DNA of 64,000 nucleotides, taken from Marinomonas rhizomae. Its GTDB lineage: Bacteria > Pseudomonadota > Gammaproteobacteria > Pseudomonadales > Marinomonadaceae. Under the pieces are notes generated by a model. It saw nothing but the letters and a program-made list of their open reading frames with translations, was not told the DNA's origin and did no database searches. Shown here one piece after another: positions 43,342 to 51,996 of the stretch (position 1 is the first letter of the stretch; every line of letters begins with the position of its first letter). The stretch is from contig NZ_QNSE01000005.1 of assembly GCF_003315485.1 (NCBI RefSeq), forward strand, positions 124,001-188,000, in the 5' to 3' direction. Both the position numbers and the translations under genes were made by a program.

Positions 43342-43533
43342 ATGATAAAATGCAAACACGCGACCCAGATGCTTTCGGAGAAGCTCGATCGGCCTTTATC
43401 CACCAAAGAAAAAATGGCGCTTGCCATGCATACTGCGATTTGTGGACCTTGCCGTCAGTTTGGTAAACAAATGGAGACGATTCGAGAATTATCCAAGTCA
43501 TATGCCCAAGCAAAAGAACCGGAAGAAAAATAA
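43342..43533 (+). CDS. zinc-finger anti-sigma factor (zf-HC2)
   Basis: A 63-residue soluble protein with the HxxxCxxC zinc motif of ZAS anti-sigma factors (MHTAICGPC, residues about 29-37) and an N-terminal CKHATQML helix. It starts 1 nt after the sigma stop, with AGGAG overlapping the end of the sigma gene, so the pair is coupled. It has no membrane segment, unlike the DUF1109-type anti-sigma (NrsF) of Caulobacter SigF. It probably senses metal or thiol stress in the cytoplasm through its zinc site. Confidence 0.85.
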   Translation: MIKCKHATQMLSEKLDRPLSTKEKMALAMHTAICGPCRQFGKQMETIRELSKSYAQAKEPEEK

Positions 43534-43546
43534 ATTTTTATTTTTG

Positions 43547-43573
43547 TGTAATAAATTTTATCGCTATAACGTC
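43547..43573 (+). promoter_or_regulatory. ECF-type promoter of the bufferin precursor gene
   Basis: TGTAATAAATTTTA (43547-43560) and CGTC (43570-43573), with the same spacing as the copy at 42656-42682. It lies 64 nt before the precursor ATG, so the biosynthetic genes can be transcribed separately from the sigma genes under the same sigma factor. Confidence 0.78.
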
Positions 43574-43636
43574 AAAGAACAGTAACCAATTAAGATATTT
43601 CTGTCTTTCCCTTTTATGTTGAATGAGGATTTACCC

Positions 43637-43912
43637 ATGAAAAATACTAAAACATCTTTATCTCTTGCTCTTGGTACTGCTATTGCTCTTACTGCTGTTG
43701 CAGCTCCAGCTGAAGCGGCCAGTAAAGAAAAATGCTACGGGGTTGCATTGGCGGGTCAAAATGATTGTGCAGCAGGCCCAGGTACTTCTTGTGCGGGCAC
43801 ATCTAAAACAGATTATCAGTCAAACGCTTGGAAATTAGTGCCTGCTGGAACTTGTACCGACCTAGAGTCTAAAACATCGTCTACTGGCCACGGCCAATTA
43901 AAAGCCTTCTAA
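43637..43912 (+). CDS. bufA1: bufferin-type RiPP precursor (DUF2282)
   Basis: A 91-residue exported peptide of the DUF2282 family. A Sec-type signal peptide ([20 protein letters not shown], cleaved near AEA) is followed by a short mature part with four cysteines: KCYG, NDC, GTSC and GTCTDL. In studied bufferins the equivalent cysteines are modified by a DUF692/MNIO enzyme to give copper-binding heterocycles, protecting the periplasm from copper. GAGGA at 43625-43629 lies 7 nt before the ATG. Genes for the enzyme and its partner follow directly. Modification here is inferred from the family. Confidence 0.9.
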   Translation: MKNTKTSLSLALGTAIALTAVAAPAEAASKEKCYGVALAGQNDCAAGPGTSCAGTSKTDYQSNAWKLVPAGTCTDLESKTSSTGHGQLKAF

Positions 43913-43924
43913 GACGAATAACCT

Positions 43925-44812
43925 ATGTCATCTCAGTCAATTCAAAGCCAAGGCGCTTCTGCGCCTTCGAGCTTTATCATAAAAACAGGCATTAGCCTTA
44001 AGCCTTCCTATTACCACGAAGTTCTCGATACTCGCCCTAACCTCGGCTTCTTTGAAGTTCACGCCGAAAATTACCTGAGCCAAGGCGGTCCTGCACGTCA
44101 TTACTTGCAAAAAATTCGTGAATTATATGCCTGCACAATCCACGGGGTCGGGCTATCTATTGGTGGAGAAATGCCACTAAATAAACAACACTTACATCGT
44201 GTTACTCAGCTTGTGAATGACATACAACCAGAGTTTTTTTCCGAACACCTTGCATGGTCAACACATGGCAACACCTTCTTAAATGATTTATTGCCAGTCG
44301 CTTACAACAAAGTATCGTTGAATCGAGTTTGTGACCATATTGATCAACTTCAAACGGCACTCAAACGTCGTATATTGATCGAAAATCCATCGACCTATTT
44401 CGAATACAAGCACTGTGACCGCAGTGAAACCGACTTCATTCGTGAAATGGTCCATCGCACAGGCTGTGGTCTACTACTGGATGTAAATAATGTCGAAGTA
44501 TCTTGCTTCAACCACCAAACAGACCCATACGTCTACATCAATGAATTTCCAAGCAATGCTGTCGGGCAAATTCATCTTGCTGGACACACGATAGATAACA
44601 ACCCGATCGTTCCGCTAAAAATAGACAGTCACGACGAACCAGTCTCTCCAGGCGTATGGGATTTATATCGACATACCTTGGCTACTATTGGCGATCGTCC
44701 AACATTAATTGAGCGAGATGGCAATCTACCTGCGTTAACAGAGTTATTGGCTGAAGCTCTACACGCTGACACGATAAGAGCTGCGGTTAAACAGGGAAAT
44801 GAAGATGAATAA
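43925..44812 (+). CDS. bufB: DUF692 multinuclear iron oxidative enzyme (MNIO)
   Basis: TIM-barrel enzyme of the MNIO family, 295 residues, that uses two or three iron ions and oxygen to modify cysteines of a precursor peptide. Probable metal ligands lie in FFEVHAENYL, IHGVGLSIGG, FFSEHLAWS, LIENPSTYF, LLLDVNNVEVS and IHLAGHTID, all conserved family blocks. It starts 12 nt after the precursor gene and overlaps the next gene by several codons, so the three form one translational unit. The substrate is almost certainly the DUF2282 peptide. Confidence 0.93.
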   Translation: MSSQSIQSQGASAPSSFIIKTGISLKPSYYHEVLDTRPNLGFFEVHAENYLSQGGPARHYLQKIRELYACTIHGVGLSIGGEMPLNKQHLHRVTQLVNDIQPEFFSEHLAWSTHGNTFLNDLLPVAYNKVSLNRVCDHIDQLQTALKRRILIENPSTYFEYKHCDRSETDFIREMVHRTGCGLLLDVNNVEVSCFNHQTDPYVYINEFPSNAVGQIHLAGHTIDNNPIVPLKIDSHDEPVSPGVWDLYRHTLATIGDRPTLIERDGNLPALTELLAEALHADTIRAAVKQGNEDE

Positions 44813-45560
44813 ATCTTTTAAATCTGCCTTATTTAATCAAAATAATGACTTTTACGAAGCAATGAAAGGCGACTCAGACAGCGAAAAAGAAGCGCGTTTT
44901 AACGTATATCGCAACAATGTTTTTGTATCATTAATAGATTCTCTAGCCGATATTTTCCCTGTAACACAAACTATTGTTGGTGAAGATTTTTTCCGTGCTA
45001 TGGCGCGTGAGTTTATCCAACTTAATCCCCCTATATCACCGATAATCAGTGATTATGGTGACAACTTCACCGACTTTATTCGTCATTTTGAACCAGCGAA
45101 AAGCGTGTCATTTTTAGGTGATCTTGCTGCTCTTGAGTTTAGTCTTTTGACGCTTACTAATGCTCAAGAGAACAAAACGCTTGAACGCGAAGACGTTGTA
45201 GCGGCATTTAATAACATATCCGATCCAGCCAACTTATACCTTACCTTATCGCCAACAACACAAATTCTTGTTGCGCCATTTGCAATTGGGTCAATTTACC
45301 TAGCTCATAAAAATAGCAAAAGTTGTTCGTTAACTGATATAAGGATAGAGGAAAGCGAGCTCTTACTTCTGTCAAAGTCTCATTTGTTCGCTGAAGTGCA
45401 TATTGTTAGTCGCGCAGATGCCGTTTTCATCAAGCATCTTATGCAAGGTAAAGCATTTGGTGAAGCAATACCTGACGATAATGATTTTGATCCCGGCTCC
45501 AGTTTGGCAAAACTCATTGATTGGAGGCTTCTCACGAAAATCTCTGAAGCTGGCGCCTAA
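44805..45560 (+). CDS. bufC: DUF2063 partner protein of the MNIO
   Basis: A 251-residue protein with an N-terminal DUF2063 domain (EARFNVYRNNVFVSLIDSLA, then FPVTQTIVGEDFFRAMAREF and ISDYGDNFTDFI). The C-terminal half is a RiPP-recognition-like beta domain. In bufferin and related systems this partner binds the precursor leader and presents it to the MNIO. ATG 44805 is preferred over 44799 because AGGGA (44793-44797) is 7 nt upstream. It overlaps the end of bufB by 8 nt. Confidence 0.9.
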   Translation: MNKSFKSALFNQNNDFYEAMKGDSDSEKEARFNVYRNNVFVSLIDSLADIFPVTQTIVGEDFFRAMAREFIQLNPPISPIISDYGDNFTDFIRHFEPAKSVSFLGDLAALEFSLLTLTNAQENKTLEREDVVAAFNNISDPANLYLTLSPTTQILVAPFAIGSIYLAHKNSKSCSLTDIRIEESELLLLSKSHLFAEVHIVSRADAVFIKHLMQGKAFGEAIPDDNDFDPGSSLAKLIDWRLLTKISEAGA

Positions 45561-45587
45561 AAGAAAACCAATAATAAGGGGCAACCT

Positions 45588-46061
45588 ATGATGTCTGCTA
45601 TGCTACAAACGACTGAGAATATATTTAAAAAAATACCCGAATCCTTAATTTTATTCGTGGCACGTTTTTCTATTGCTGCGGTGTTTTGGAAAGCTGGGCA
45701 AACAAAAATAGAAGGCTTTTCGTTGGATATTATCGCAATGAAAATGCAGCTAGGCTGGCCACATTTAAAAGAGTCTACCCTGTTTCTGTTTGAGTATGAA
45801 TATAATCTGCCATTGTTATCACCAGTCATTGCGGCAACTTTAGCCACTTTGGCAGAACATATTTTGCCTATTTTAATTTTGAGTGGATTTTTGACACGCT
45901 TTGCCGCGCTTGGTTTAGCGGGAATGACTTTAGTGATTCAGCTTTTTGTCTACCCAGATGCTTACCCAACCCACGCCACATGGCTAACGATAGCCTTGTT
46001 AATAATGTGGCGTGGTGCAGGTGCTTTTTCTTTAGATCGTTTGATATTTAAACGTGAATAA
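45588..46061 (+). CDS. DoxX-family membrane protein
   Basis: Four-helix inner-membrane protein of 157 residues (LILFVARFSIAAVFWKAGQT, LLSPVIAATLATLAEHILPI, LTIALLIMWRGAGAFS). DoxX proteins are frequent last genes in DUF2282/DUF692/DUF2063 clusters, and their exact role is open (quinone-linked or redox partner). AAGGGG lies 6 nt before the ATG and 27 nt after bufC, so it belongs to the operon. It converges with the chemoreceptor gene across only 5 nt. Confidence 0.9.
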   Translation: MMSAMLQTTENIFKKIPESLILFVARFSIAAVFWKAGQTKIEGFSLDIIAMKMQLGWPHLKESTLFLFEYEYNLPLLSPVIAATLATLAEHILPILILSGFLTRFAALGLAGMTLVIQLFVYPDAYPTHATWLTIALLIMWRGAGAFSLDRLIFKRE

Positions 46062-46066
46062 ACTTC

Positions 46067-47698
46067 TTACTTAGCCGGCAAGATAAACGTCGACGTCGCT
46101 TCGTCTGTTTGCTCTGCAGCACCAGATAAAGCGTCAGTGAGTTTACTCAAACGTTTTGATGTTTGCTCATTGCTGACTGTGACTTCCACAATACGCGTGA
46201 CATGCTCAGCAATATCATTCGCTTCCCTTGCCTGTTGTTGAGCTAATTGCGACAAATCATCGAGACTTTCTAATGACTTGGCAGCATCTGCTTCTAACTG
46301 GCTAAGAGGCGCGACAACATCTTCGATTTGCGCGACACCATGACGCATTTTTTCTTGACCTTGCACCATTTCATTAGAAATTTGCATCGACAAACTACTA
46401 ATAGTGGTAATCACTTTATCAATGGAAGCCGTCACTTCCGCTGTGTTCGTTGCCAAATTCCGAACTTCATCGGCAACTACGGCGAAACCTCGACCACTCT
46501 CTCCGGCACGAGCGGCTTCGATAGATGCATTCAGTGCTAAAAGATTCGTCTGTTCTGCAACATTACGAATGCTGTTCACAAATTCAGTTACCGTCATGGC
46601 ACTTTGATTTAACTCAGCAACCGCTTGGGACGTTTCTTCTATATAAGCCGCCACAGCGGTAATGTCCGTTGCTGCTGAAGTAATCACTTTTTTACCGTGT
46701 TTGGCCAAACCATGCGCATCTTCGGCTTGATTACGCGATACGCTGACGTGATCTGCCATAACATTCGCAGCATTAGACAATTCACTAACAGAACCTTGAA
46801 TGTCACTCGCCATAACCGCTTGAGCATTAGAGCCGTGGTTAACATCCGCCACATTAGTACGAATCTCCTCCACCGCGCTCACCACTGTTTTAGCGCTTCT
46901 ATCAATTTTCATGACAACATCAGCTAAACTGATTTGCATACGCTTAACACTCTCGAGTAACTGGCCAATCTCGCCCTTCTGCTCAGAGGTAATGTTTTGA
47001 GAAAGGTCACCATGAGCAAATTTGTCTAACAGGGCAATCACATAATTCAGTGGATTAACAATGCTGCGAGAGATCAAAACCGACATTACCAAACCAATTA
47101 GAACCGCGAGAAGACCAACACCTACCGTTAACCAAATGGCTAATTCAGATTCAGACAAGACTTTCTGCTGACGCTGTTGCATCAGATCACGTTGGTATTC
47201 AGACAACGCAGACGTCTGTTTTAAAAACGTTTGTAATTCATTACGAGTAGTACCAGCCATCAATTTTTTAGCTTCTTCAAGTTCACCGAACTCTAACGCC
47301 TCGACGGTTGCCTGAAGAGCTTCCTGATAGACCTTACGTTGTTTTTTTAACCCTTCAATACTGCCCTTATCTTTTGGGGTGTGTACCAACAGAGCCATTT
47401 TCTCAAGACTGCTGTCTAGATTTCTATTGCGTTCATCAATTTCTTTATAAATTGCTACCCGAGCATCTCGCTCTTCCAGAACGAACAGTAATAACAAACG
47501 ACTTGCCAAGCTTTCCGCATTCACATTCAGTTCACCAGTCAGCTCCACCAAAGCAGCATTCTCATCAACGATACTGCGGATGTTACCGGACAAAAGCTGA
47601 AAACGACTGACGGATAACACAACCACCAAGACCAATAATGCCAATAACACTAAATAGCTCGCTCTTAGACGAGCACGAATACTAGTAACCCCCCGCAT
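46067..47698 (-). CDS. methyl-accepting chemotaxis protein
   Basis: Transmembrane chemoreceptor of 543 residues. Helix TM1 is at about 13-31 ([17 protein letters not shown]). A periplasmic four-helix-bundle sensor follows to about 185, then TM2 ([20 protein letters not shown]). A HAMP domain continues ([20 protein letters not shown]). The signalling tip is [20 protein letters not shown]. The C-terminus lacks the NWETF-type CheR-binding pentapeptide. Ligand is unknown. Confidence 0.93.
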   Translation of the reverse strand: MRGVTSIRARLRASYLVLLALLVLVVVLSVSRFQLLSGNIRSIVDENAALVELTGELNVNAESLASRLLLLFVLEERDARVAIYKEIDERNRNLDSSLEKMALLVHTPKDKGSIEGLKKQRKVYQEALQATVEALEFGELEEAKKLMAGTTRNELQTFLKQTSALSEYQRDLMQQRQQKVLSESELAIWLTVGVGLLAVLIGLVMSVLISRSIVNPLNYVIALLDKFAHGDLSQNITSEQKGEIGQLLESVKRMQISLADVVMKIDRSAKTVVSAVEEIRTNVADVNHGSNAQAVMASDIQGSVSELSNAANVMADHVSVSRNQAEDAHGLAKHGKKVITSAATDITAVAAYIEETSQAVAELNQSAMTVTEFVNSIRNVAEQTNLLALNASIEAARAGESGRGFAVVADEVRNLATNTAEVTASIDKVITTISSLSMQISNEMVQGQEKMRHGVAQIEDVVAPLSQLEADAAKSLESLDDLSQLAQQQAREANDIAEHVTRIVEVTVSNEQTSKRLSKLTDALSGAAEQTDEATSTFILPAK

Positions 47699-48028
47699 AG
47701 AAAACCCTCTTTTATAAATAATATGGATCTGACAATAGCACTATCCTAGACGTTGGATAACATCAATTTATTACAGATCATAAGATTTATCACGAAAACA
47801 GACATTTAGTTGAGTAAAAGGCTCTTTCATACCTCAAGGAACTCGAATGTTTTCAAAGAAATTCAAATAAAAGCAATGTAGACCATTCTGTAGCTAAGCC
47901 AATATGGTAGGGATAAGAAGAGGAGAGGCCTAAGGTAAAGTAAGTCTTATTAAACATAGAAAGGACAGATAATGTTATCTGCCCTTAGTGGTAGTAGCCG
48001 CCATAATACTTATGTTTCAGCACTGGCT
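47699..48028. other. 330-nt intergenic region
   Basis: Lies between two minus-strand genes, so it holds the chemoreceptor promoter and the heme oxygenase 3' end. GGGCAGATAA/TTATCTGTCC (read on the minus strand, 47985-47964) forms a hairpin followed by TTTCT, a plausible weak terminator for the heme oxygenase gene. Nothing else is recognised. Confidence 0.45.
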
Positions 48029-48619
48029 TTAAGAGTTCAAGTTCGATAATGTCTTCTTATAAAATGCAAAAGCATCCATTGCCCCTTTAACCGCCTGTGC
48101 TTCTTGCTCTTCCGTTAGCGACAACGCATCTAATTGAGCTACAAACTTACGCCAGTGTGGCGCTCGCCCTTCTGGGTGAGCAGCTAAATGCCTAGCACCA
48201 TGCTCTGCATCAAACTTCAGCTTCTGTGTTTCTTTATATAAAAACGCCGCTCCGATATTGGAGCCTTCACTACAGTAGAGCCAACCAATGGCTTGATACA
48301 AATTGGTCGGCGTTGCTAATAGAGACGCATCAACATCTGCCTTTAAGCCCAAATCATTCAGATCCGATTCAACCGCTGACAATCGAGGCAGATCAGCCAA
48401 ACCAGGAAACAAGGCCTGTAGATCAGCATTTTGGTATAAGGGAGCAACAGACAAGTGAAAAATATGCTGTAAACGCAAAAACTTTATATAGTTTTCTTCG
48501 TTTGCAAATGGCTCTGAGTTCATTACCAATGAGTCGACACTATCGTGGTTGGTGCGCGTTGAATACTTCAGTCTTTTGGCAAAGGTAAGCGTTTCCGTTT
48601 TTTCTTGTGTGGTTTCCAT
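48029..48619 (-). CDS. biliverdin-producing heme oxygenase
   Basis: Soluble HmuO/HemO-type heme oxygenase of 196 residues that opens heme to biliverdin, releasing iron and CO. The proximal His is expected in STRTNHDSVDSLVM near residue 24. The distal-helix region contains LYCSEGSNIGAAFLYKETQK. GAGGT lies 5 nt before ATG 48619, which decides the start against an ATG 12 nt earlier. It could supply iron or the biliverdin chromophore for a phytochrome, but no phytochrome gene is in the window. Confidence 0.9.
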   Translation of the reverse strand: METTQEKTETLTFAKRLKYSTRTNHDSVDSLVMNSEPFANEENYIKFLRLQHIFHLSVAPLYQNADLQALFPGLADLPRLSAVESDLNDLGLKADVDASLLATPTNLYQAIGWLYCSEGSNIGAAFLYKETQKLKFDAEHGARHLAAHPEGRAPHWRKFVAQLDALSLTEEQEAQAVKGAMDAFAFYKKTLSNLNS

Positions 48620-48702
48620 GTGATACCTCATTCATGTTTAAACGTCTCCAAATAATAAAAACGCCACACTGAAAAAGCCATGCTCTTTATATTAAGAAAA
48701 AC

Positions 48703-49092
48703 TCACAATTCTTCATCAATGTTAATTCGACTTGGCCGAGACCAAACTAAAATAAAACTAATACAGATACCAAACAAAGCAAAAACAACCAAAAGTTCAT
48801 TAAGCTCGCTGTACAATAAAAAAACAACGCATAACAACATACTGATCGATGAAATGATTTTATTATTAAATGAAATCACTTTACCGTGCTTCCAGTTGTA
48901 TAAAACAGGCCCCGTTAAACGGTTGGTGTGTAAGAAAGTATGAATTTTAGGCGATCCTTTTGCAGAAGACCAAGCACATAACAAAACAAACTCGGTTGCC
49001 GGAAAACCTGGGGTAATGACACCAAATATCGCCAGCCCTAAACTAATTACGGCGATTACTTGATACATAAATTGTTTACTTTTTGTCAGCAC
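48703..49092 (-). CDS. YbaN-family (DUF454) membrane protein
   Basis: Small inner-membrane protein of 129 residues with three or four helices. The DUF454 signature is VISLGLAIFGVITPGFPATE, then FVLLCAWSSAKGSPKIHTFL with a further HGKVI block. Function is unknown. Members are often near heme oxygenase or iron genes, which fits the downstream heme oxygenase here (83-nt gap). It lies 15 nt after the last tad gene, so it may receive transcription from the pilus operon. Confidence 0.9.
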   Translation of the reverse strand: MLTKSKQFMYQVIAVISLGLAIFGVITPGFPATEFVLLCAWSSAKGSPKIHTFLHTNRLTGPVLYNWKHGKVISFNNKIISSISMLLCVVFLLYSELNELLVVFALFGICISFILVWSRPSRINIDEEL

Positions 49093-49107
49093 CTTGTTTC
49101 TTCGCCC

Positions 49108-49671
49108 TTATTCTTCATATTCCACACCGACTTCCCCAGAAAGTCTCTTATCCAACACAACAGAATGATAAAGCAGGCGATTTATGGACGTCGATTCCAT
49201 TTTTTTACTGCCCAACAAACCACTGTTTATTATCAAATCATCATTGTAACGGCATAACTGAATAACTAAAAAGGAGGCCGTATTGCTATCGGGGTCTTCT
49301 TCTGGCATTTGATCTGAATAGTACTTCCCAGAGCTCTTTTCAGCACAGACATCGCTTATCTCTCCCCGCCTAATGGGCGACCAATCCATTGATCTATCTA
49401 TATTGACCTTGGATACAATCAATTCATACTCTTCACCCACTGAGTTATCAATGATGTGTTCAATTAAATAGTCAAAACTGTCGGCATTCCACTCCTGCTG
49501 ATTGGCCAAAATAGAAGCAAGATTATGAGATGCCTGCTCCATATCGCCCCTCATACGATTGATGTTGTATAAGTCGGTGCTTACTAACAATATTCCAAAC
49601 ATTATGGGGAGCGACAAAGCAAATTCAATAACGGTTGCCCCGCTTTCGTTGGCTAAAAAGCGTCGGCGCAT
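49108..49671 (-). CDS. tadF: Tad pilus minor pilin-like protein TadF
   Basis: Pseudopilin-like membrane protein of 187 residues, last in the tad operon. The N-terminal TadE/F-like segment is NESGATVIEFALSLPIMFGI, where G-A-T-V-I-E-F resembles a prepilin cleavage and Glu+5 site. A helical stretch and a periplasmic domain with two cysteines follow. It overlaps the upstream tadE stop by 1 nt. It is needed with TadE for pilus assembly in studied systems. There is no tadG after it. Confidence 0.82.
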   Translation of the reverse strand: MRRRFLANESGATVIEFALSLPIMFGILLVSTDLYNINRMRGDMEQASHNLASILANQQEWNADSFDYLIEHIIDNSVGEEYELIVSKVNIDRSMDWSPIRRGEISDVCAEKSSGKYYSDQMPEEDPDSNTASFLVIQLCRYNDDLIINSGLLGSKKMESTSINRLLYHSVVLDKRLSGEVGVEYEE

Positions 49672-50156
49672 TAGGCTTCGTCTCCTAACAGATCGCCTAA
49701 AACGTGTCGGTATTCATGCTGGAATGAATCACCGAGGCCAAAAAACTGAGGCAATGGCGTTATAAAATTCTCATTTAGATACACACTAAAGTTAAGAATT
49801 GGCAAAGAGTAGTACGTATTTTCAGACTCTTTGACATCTGCAAATTCATTTAGGTTTGAGAATCGCTGTAATTCAATTTGAATACTGTCTTCATGAATCA
49901 TATTAAATGAGTGCGCAATGATATTTTCACTTGTCGTGGTTTTTATCTCTTCTTCAGTTAAGGTATTAAACAGAGCATCTTCTCTAAAACTCTGCACACT
50001 TTGCTCAATAGAAACGTCAACTAAGGTAATAACAAGTGCGATTCTTGCCAGCTCAAAAAACATCATCAATATAAATAAAATCACGGGGAATATAAGAGCC
50101 ACTTCGATTGAAACAACGGCATCTTTATTCCTTAAAAAATGCGCAATAGAGCCCAT
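49671..50156 (-). CDS. tadE: Tad pilus minor pilin-like protein TadE
   Basis: TadE-like pseudopilin of 161 residues. The N-terminal processing/hydrophobic segment is NKDAVVSIEVALIFPVILFI, with a Glu after the V-x-I stretch, followed by LMMFFELARIALVITLVD. It joins the Tad machine at the inner membrane. The start codon overlaps the tadD stop region by 1 nt, showing tight coupling. It was told from TadF by position and the shorter periplasmic part. Confidence 0.82.
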   Translation of the reverse strand: MGSIAHFLRNKDAVVSIEVALIFPVILFILMMFFELARIALVITLVDVSIEQSVQSFREDALFNTLTEEEIKTTTSENIIAHSFNMIHEDSIQIELQRFSNLNEFADVKESENTYYSLPILNFSVYLNENFITPLPQFFGLGDSFQHEYRHVLGDLLGDEA

Positions 50157-51043
50157 TAGTCCAGATCCTTTAATTGAATAGGCGTGTTGCTTAGCGCAAA
50201 AAGTTCAGTCTCGATGGCAACGCCATTTTCCACACGATGAAGAGAAGAGGAATATTGATCGAGTATTTGTTCCGTGTTTTGTTGAGGCAGTGCTTCTAGT
50301 AACACCTTCCTTGCCATGTCTTCTCTATGGTTAAAAACATACACCAAGGCCAAATTAAGACGAGTCGAAATGGCCATGTTATTGTGTTTTGTCCTTAATA
50401 AACTAATGGCTTTTTGATGTTTTCCCAGAGCGAGCCACGTTAGAGATAAGTTATTTACCACCAATTTACTTGATGGGGATAAGTCGATGGCTTTTTGTAG
50501 ATGTTTTAAGGCTTCAGGAAAGTTTCCCTGCTTATTTAAAACAACGCCCATACCATTCAATGCGACAACACTGTTTGGGTTGGCCTGAAGAGCGCATTGA
50601 AAATTAGAGGAAGCCTGTTCGAACTGTGATAGCGCCAGATGAGCACGGCCCATGCCGACGCAAATTGCCTGCGTTTGTTCCGAAGTTATGTTGCCATCTA
50701 ACGCCAATTCGGCGCGCTTAAACAAGGCAATGGCCTCCAGTGGAGGCAAAAAAGACGCAGATATGCTGGCATATTCCAATACAAAAGCGCCTTCTAATTG
50801 GCCTTTTTCATCCATATTTTCGTAGACTTCATAAGCGGCTTTATAGCGGCCATTGTCTCTTAATAAATGCGCCAATTTTAACGCTTCCTCTGCACTTTCT
50901 GCTTCGTAGGGCGCGTTCTCAATCACTGGTTCGCCGTCTTTTATCACTTGGCTGGAGCACCCAGCTAGCATTACTAACAAGAGTGCGGTTGCGGTTAGAG
51001 CGCCAAAACGGAATGAATTGTGAGTGTTTTTTATCAGTGACAT
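50156..51043 (-). CDS. tadD: Tad pilus lipoprotein TadD (TPR)
   Basis: Lipoprotein of 295 residues with signal peptide and lipobox (ATALLLVMLAGC) and tandem tetratricopeptide repeats over about 55-270 (e.g. AFVLEYASISASFLPPLEAI; NSVVALNGMGVVLNKQGNFP; SSKLVVNNLSLTWLALGKHQ). In the Tad system TadD acts as a pilotin-like assembly factor for the secretin. It lies 2 nt after tadC in the operon. Confidence 0.9.
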   Translation of the reverse strand: MSLIKNTHNSFRFGALTATALLLVMLAGCSSQVIKDGEPVIENAPYEAESAEEALKLAHLLRDNGRYKAAYEVYENMDEKGQLEGAFVLEYASISASFLPPLEAIALFKRAELALDGNITSEQTQAICVGMGRAHLALSQFEQASSNFQCALQANPNSVVALNGMGVVLNKQGNFPEALKHLQKAIDLSPSSKLVVNNLSLTWLALGKHQKAISLLRTKHNNMAISTRLNLALVYVFNHREDMARKVLLEALPQQNTEQILDQYSSSLHRVENGVAIETELFALSNTPIQLKDLD

Positions 51044-51045
51044 TG

Positions 51046-51996
51046 TTAACTTCCTAGCATACGGATAATGCGAATCATGGCGGGCGTTCCCATCATGGCG
51101 ATTACGGGAGGTAAAATGAAAACCATCAGCGGGACACTTAATTGAGCCGGTAACTTTCCCGCTTTCTCTTCCAACTCTAAAACCATGTTTTTTCTACTTT
51201 CTACCGAAATGGTACGTAGAGCCTGAGACAGGGGAGTGCCGTAACGTTCTGCTTGTATCAAGGTCGATACCATGGCTGCGACGTTATCGACACCACAGCG
51301 GTCGGCCAAATTCATTAACGCTTTTGATCGATCACTGAGGATTTGTAATTCAGCATGCGTATAACCGATCTCTTTGGCCAATTCCGGTGAGGAAAAAGCC
51401 AGTTCTTTAGAAACGGTTTTAAAAATACGCCCTAGGGGCAAACCTGCTTCCGCGCAAATGACCATCAAATCCAATGCATCCGGTAAACTGGATGACAATT
51501 TTCCTCCACGGCTGGCTGCGCGCATCTTTAACCAGATTTCTGCACTGAATGACGATAAAAAGAGAATGATCAAACTGCCTGCTAAAGCGCTTAAGCTGAG
51601 TCGGTCGCCTTTTTCTAATACAAAAAAGACAAACATTACCGATAAGAAAAGACCCACTGCCAGCTTGCCGAAGGTATAAAGTCCTAAGGATTGAGAATGT
51701 CTTAACCCCGCCATCAACAATAACTTTCTCGTTGCAAAACGATCGCTTTCGGTTCCGACCAATTCTTGGCCGATACGATCGATAGGAGCCAAGCATTTAC
51801 GCCACCATGAGGTGGCCATATCGGCTTCAATCAAAAGAGAAGTTTCAAGTGCTGTAACCAAGACAGGATCTTGCTGTGACGCCAACCGCTCGGCCAACGT
51901 CTTAGGTTTGGTTCGCACATACAGAGCCAGTAAAACCATGCCCGCAGCGCACAGAAAAAAACCTATGAGTGCTGGGAGTATCATCTGTTCGTTCAT
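51046..51996 (-). CDS. tadC: Tad inner-membrane platform protein TadC
   Basis: Type II secretion F-domain protein of 316 residues with one N-terminal helix (ALIGFFLCAAGMVLLALYVR), a central pair, the T2SF domain (SLPDALDLMVICAEAGLPLG) and a C-terminal helix (VPLMVFILPPVIAMMGTPAM). With TadB it forms the platform on which the ATPase TadA acts. The start overlaps the tadB stop by 4 nt (ATGA). Confidence 0.93.
   Translation of the reverse strand: MNEQMILPALIGFFLCAAGMVLLALYVRTKPKTLAERLASQQDPVLVTALETSLLIEADMATSWWRKCLAPIDRIGQELVGTESDRFATRKLLLMAGLRHSQSLGLYTFGKLAVGLFLSVMFVFFVLEKGDRLSLSALAGSLIILFLSSFSAEIWLKMRAASRGGKLSSSLPDALDLMVICAEAGLPLGRIFKTVSKELAFSSPELAKEIGYTHAELQILSDRSKALMNLADRCGVDNVAAMVSTLIQAERYGTPLSQALRTISVESRKNMVLELEEKAGKLPAQLSVPLMVFILPPVIAMMGTPAMIRIIRMLGS

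Noticed and set aside
51374..51679. 101-codon plus-strand ORF in tadC
   Set aside because: It is antisense to tadC, which has all expected T2SF features and operon overlaps.
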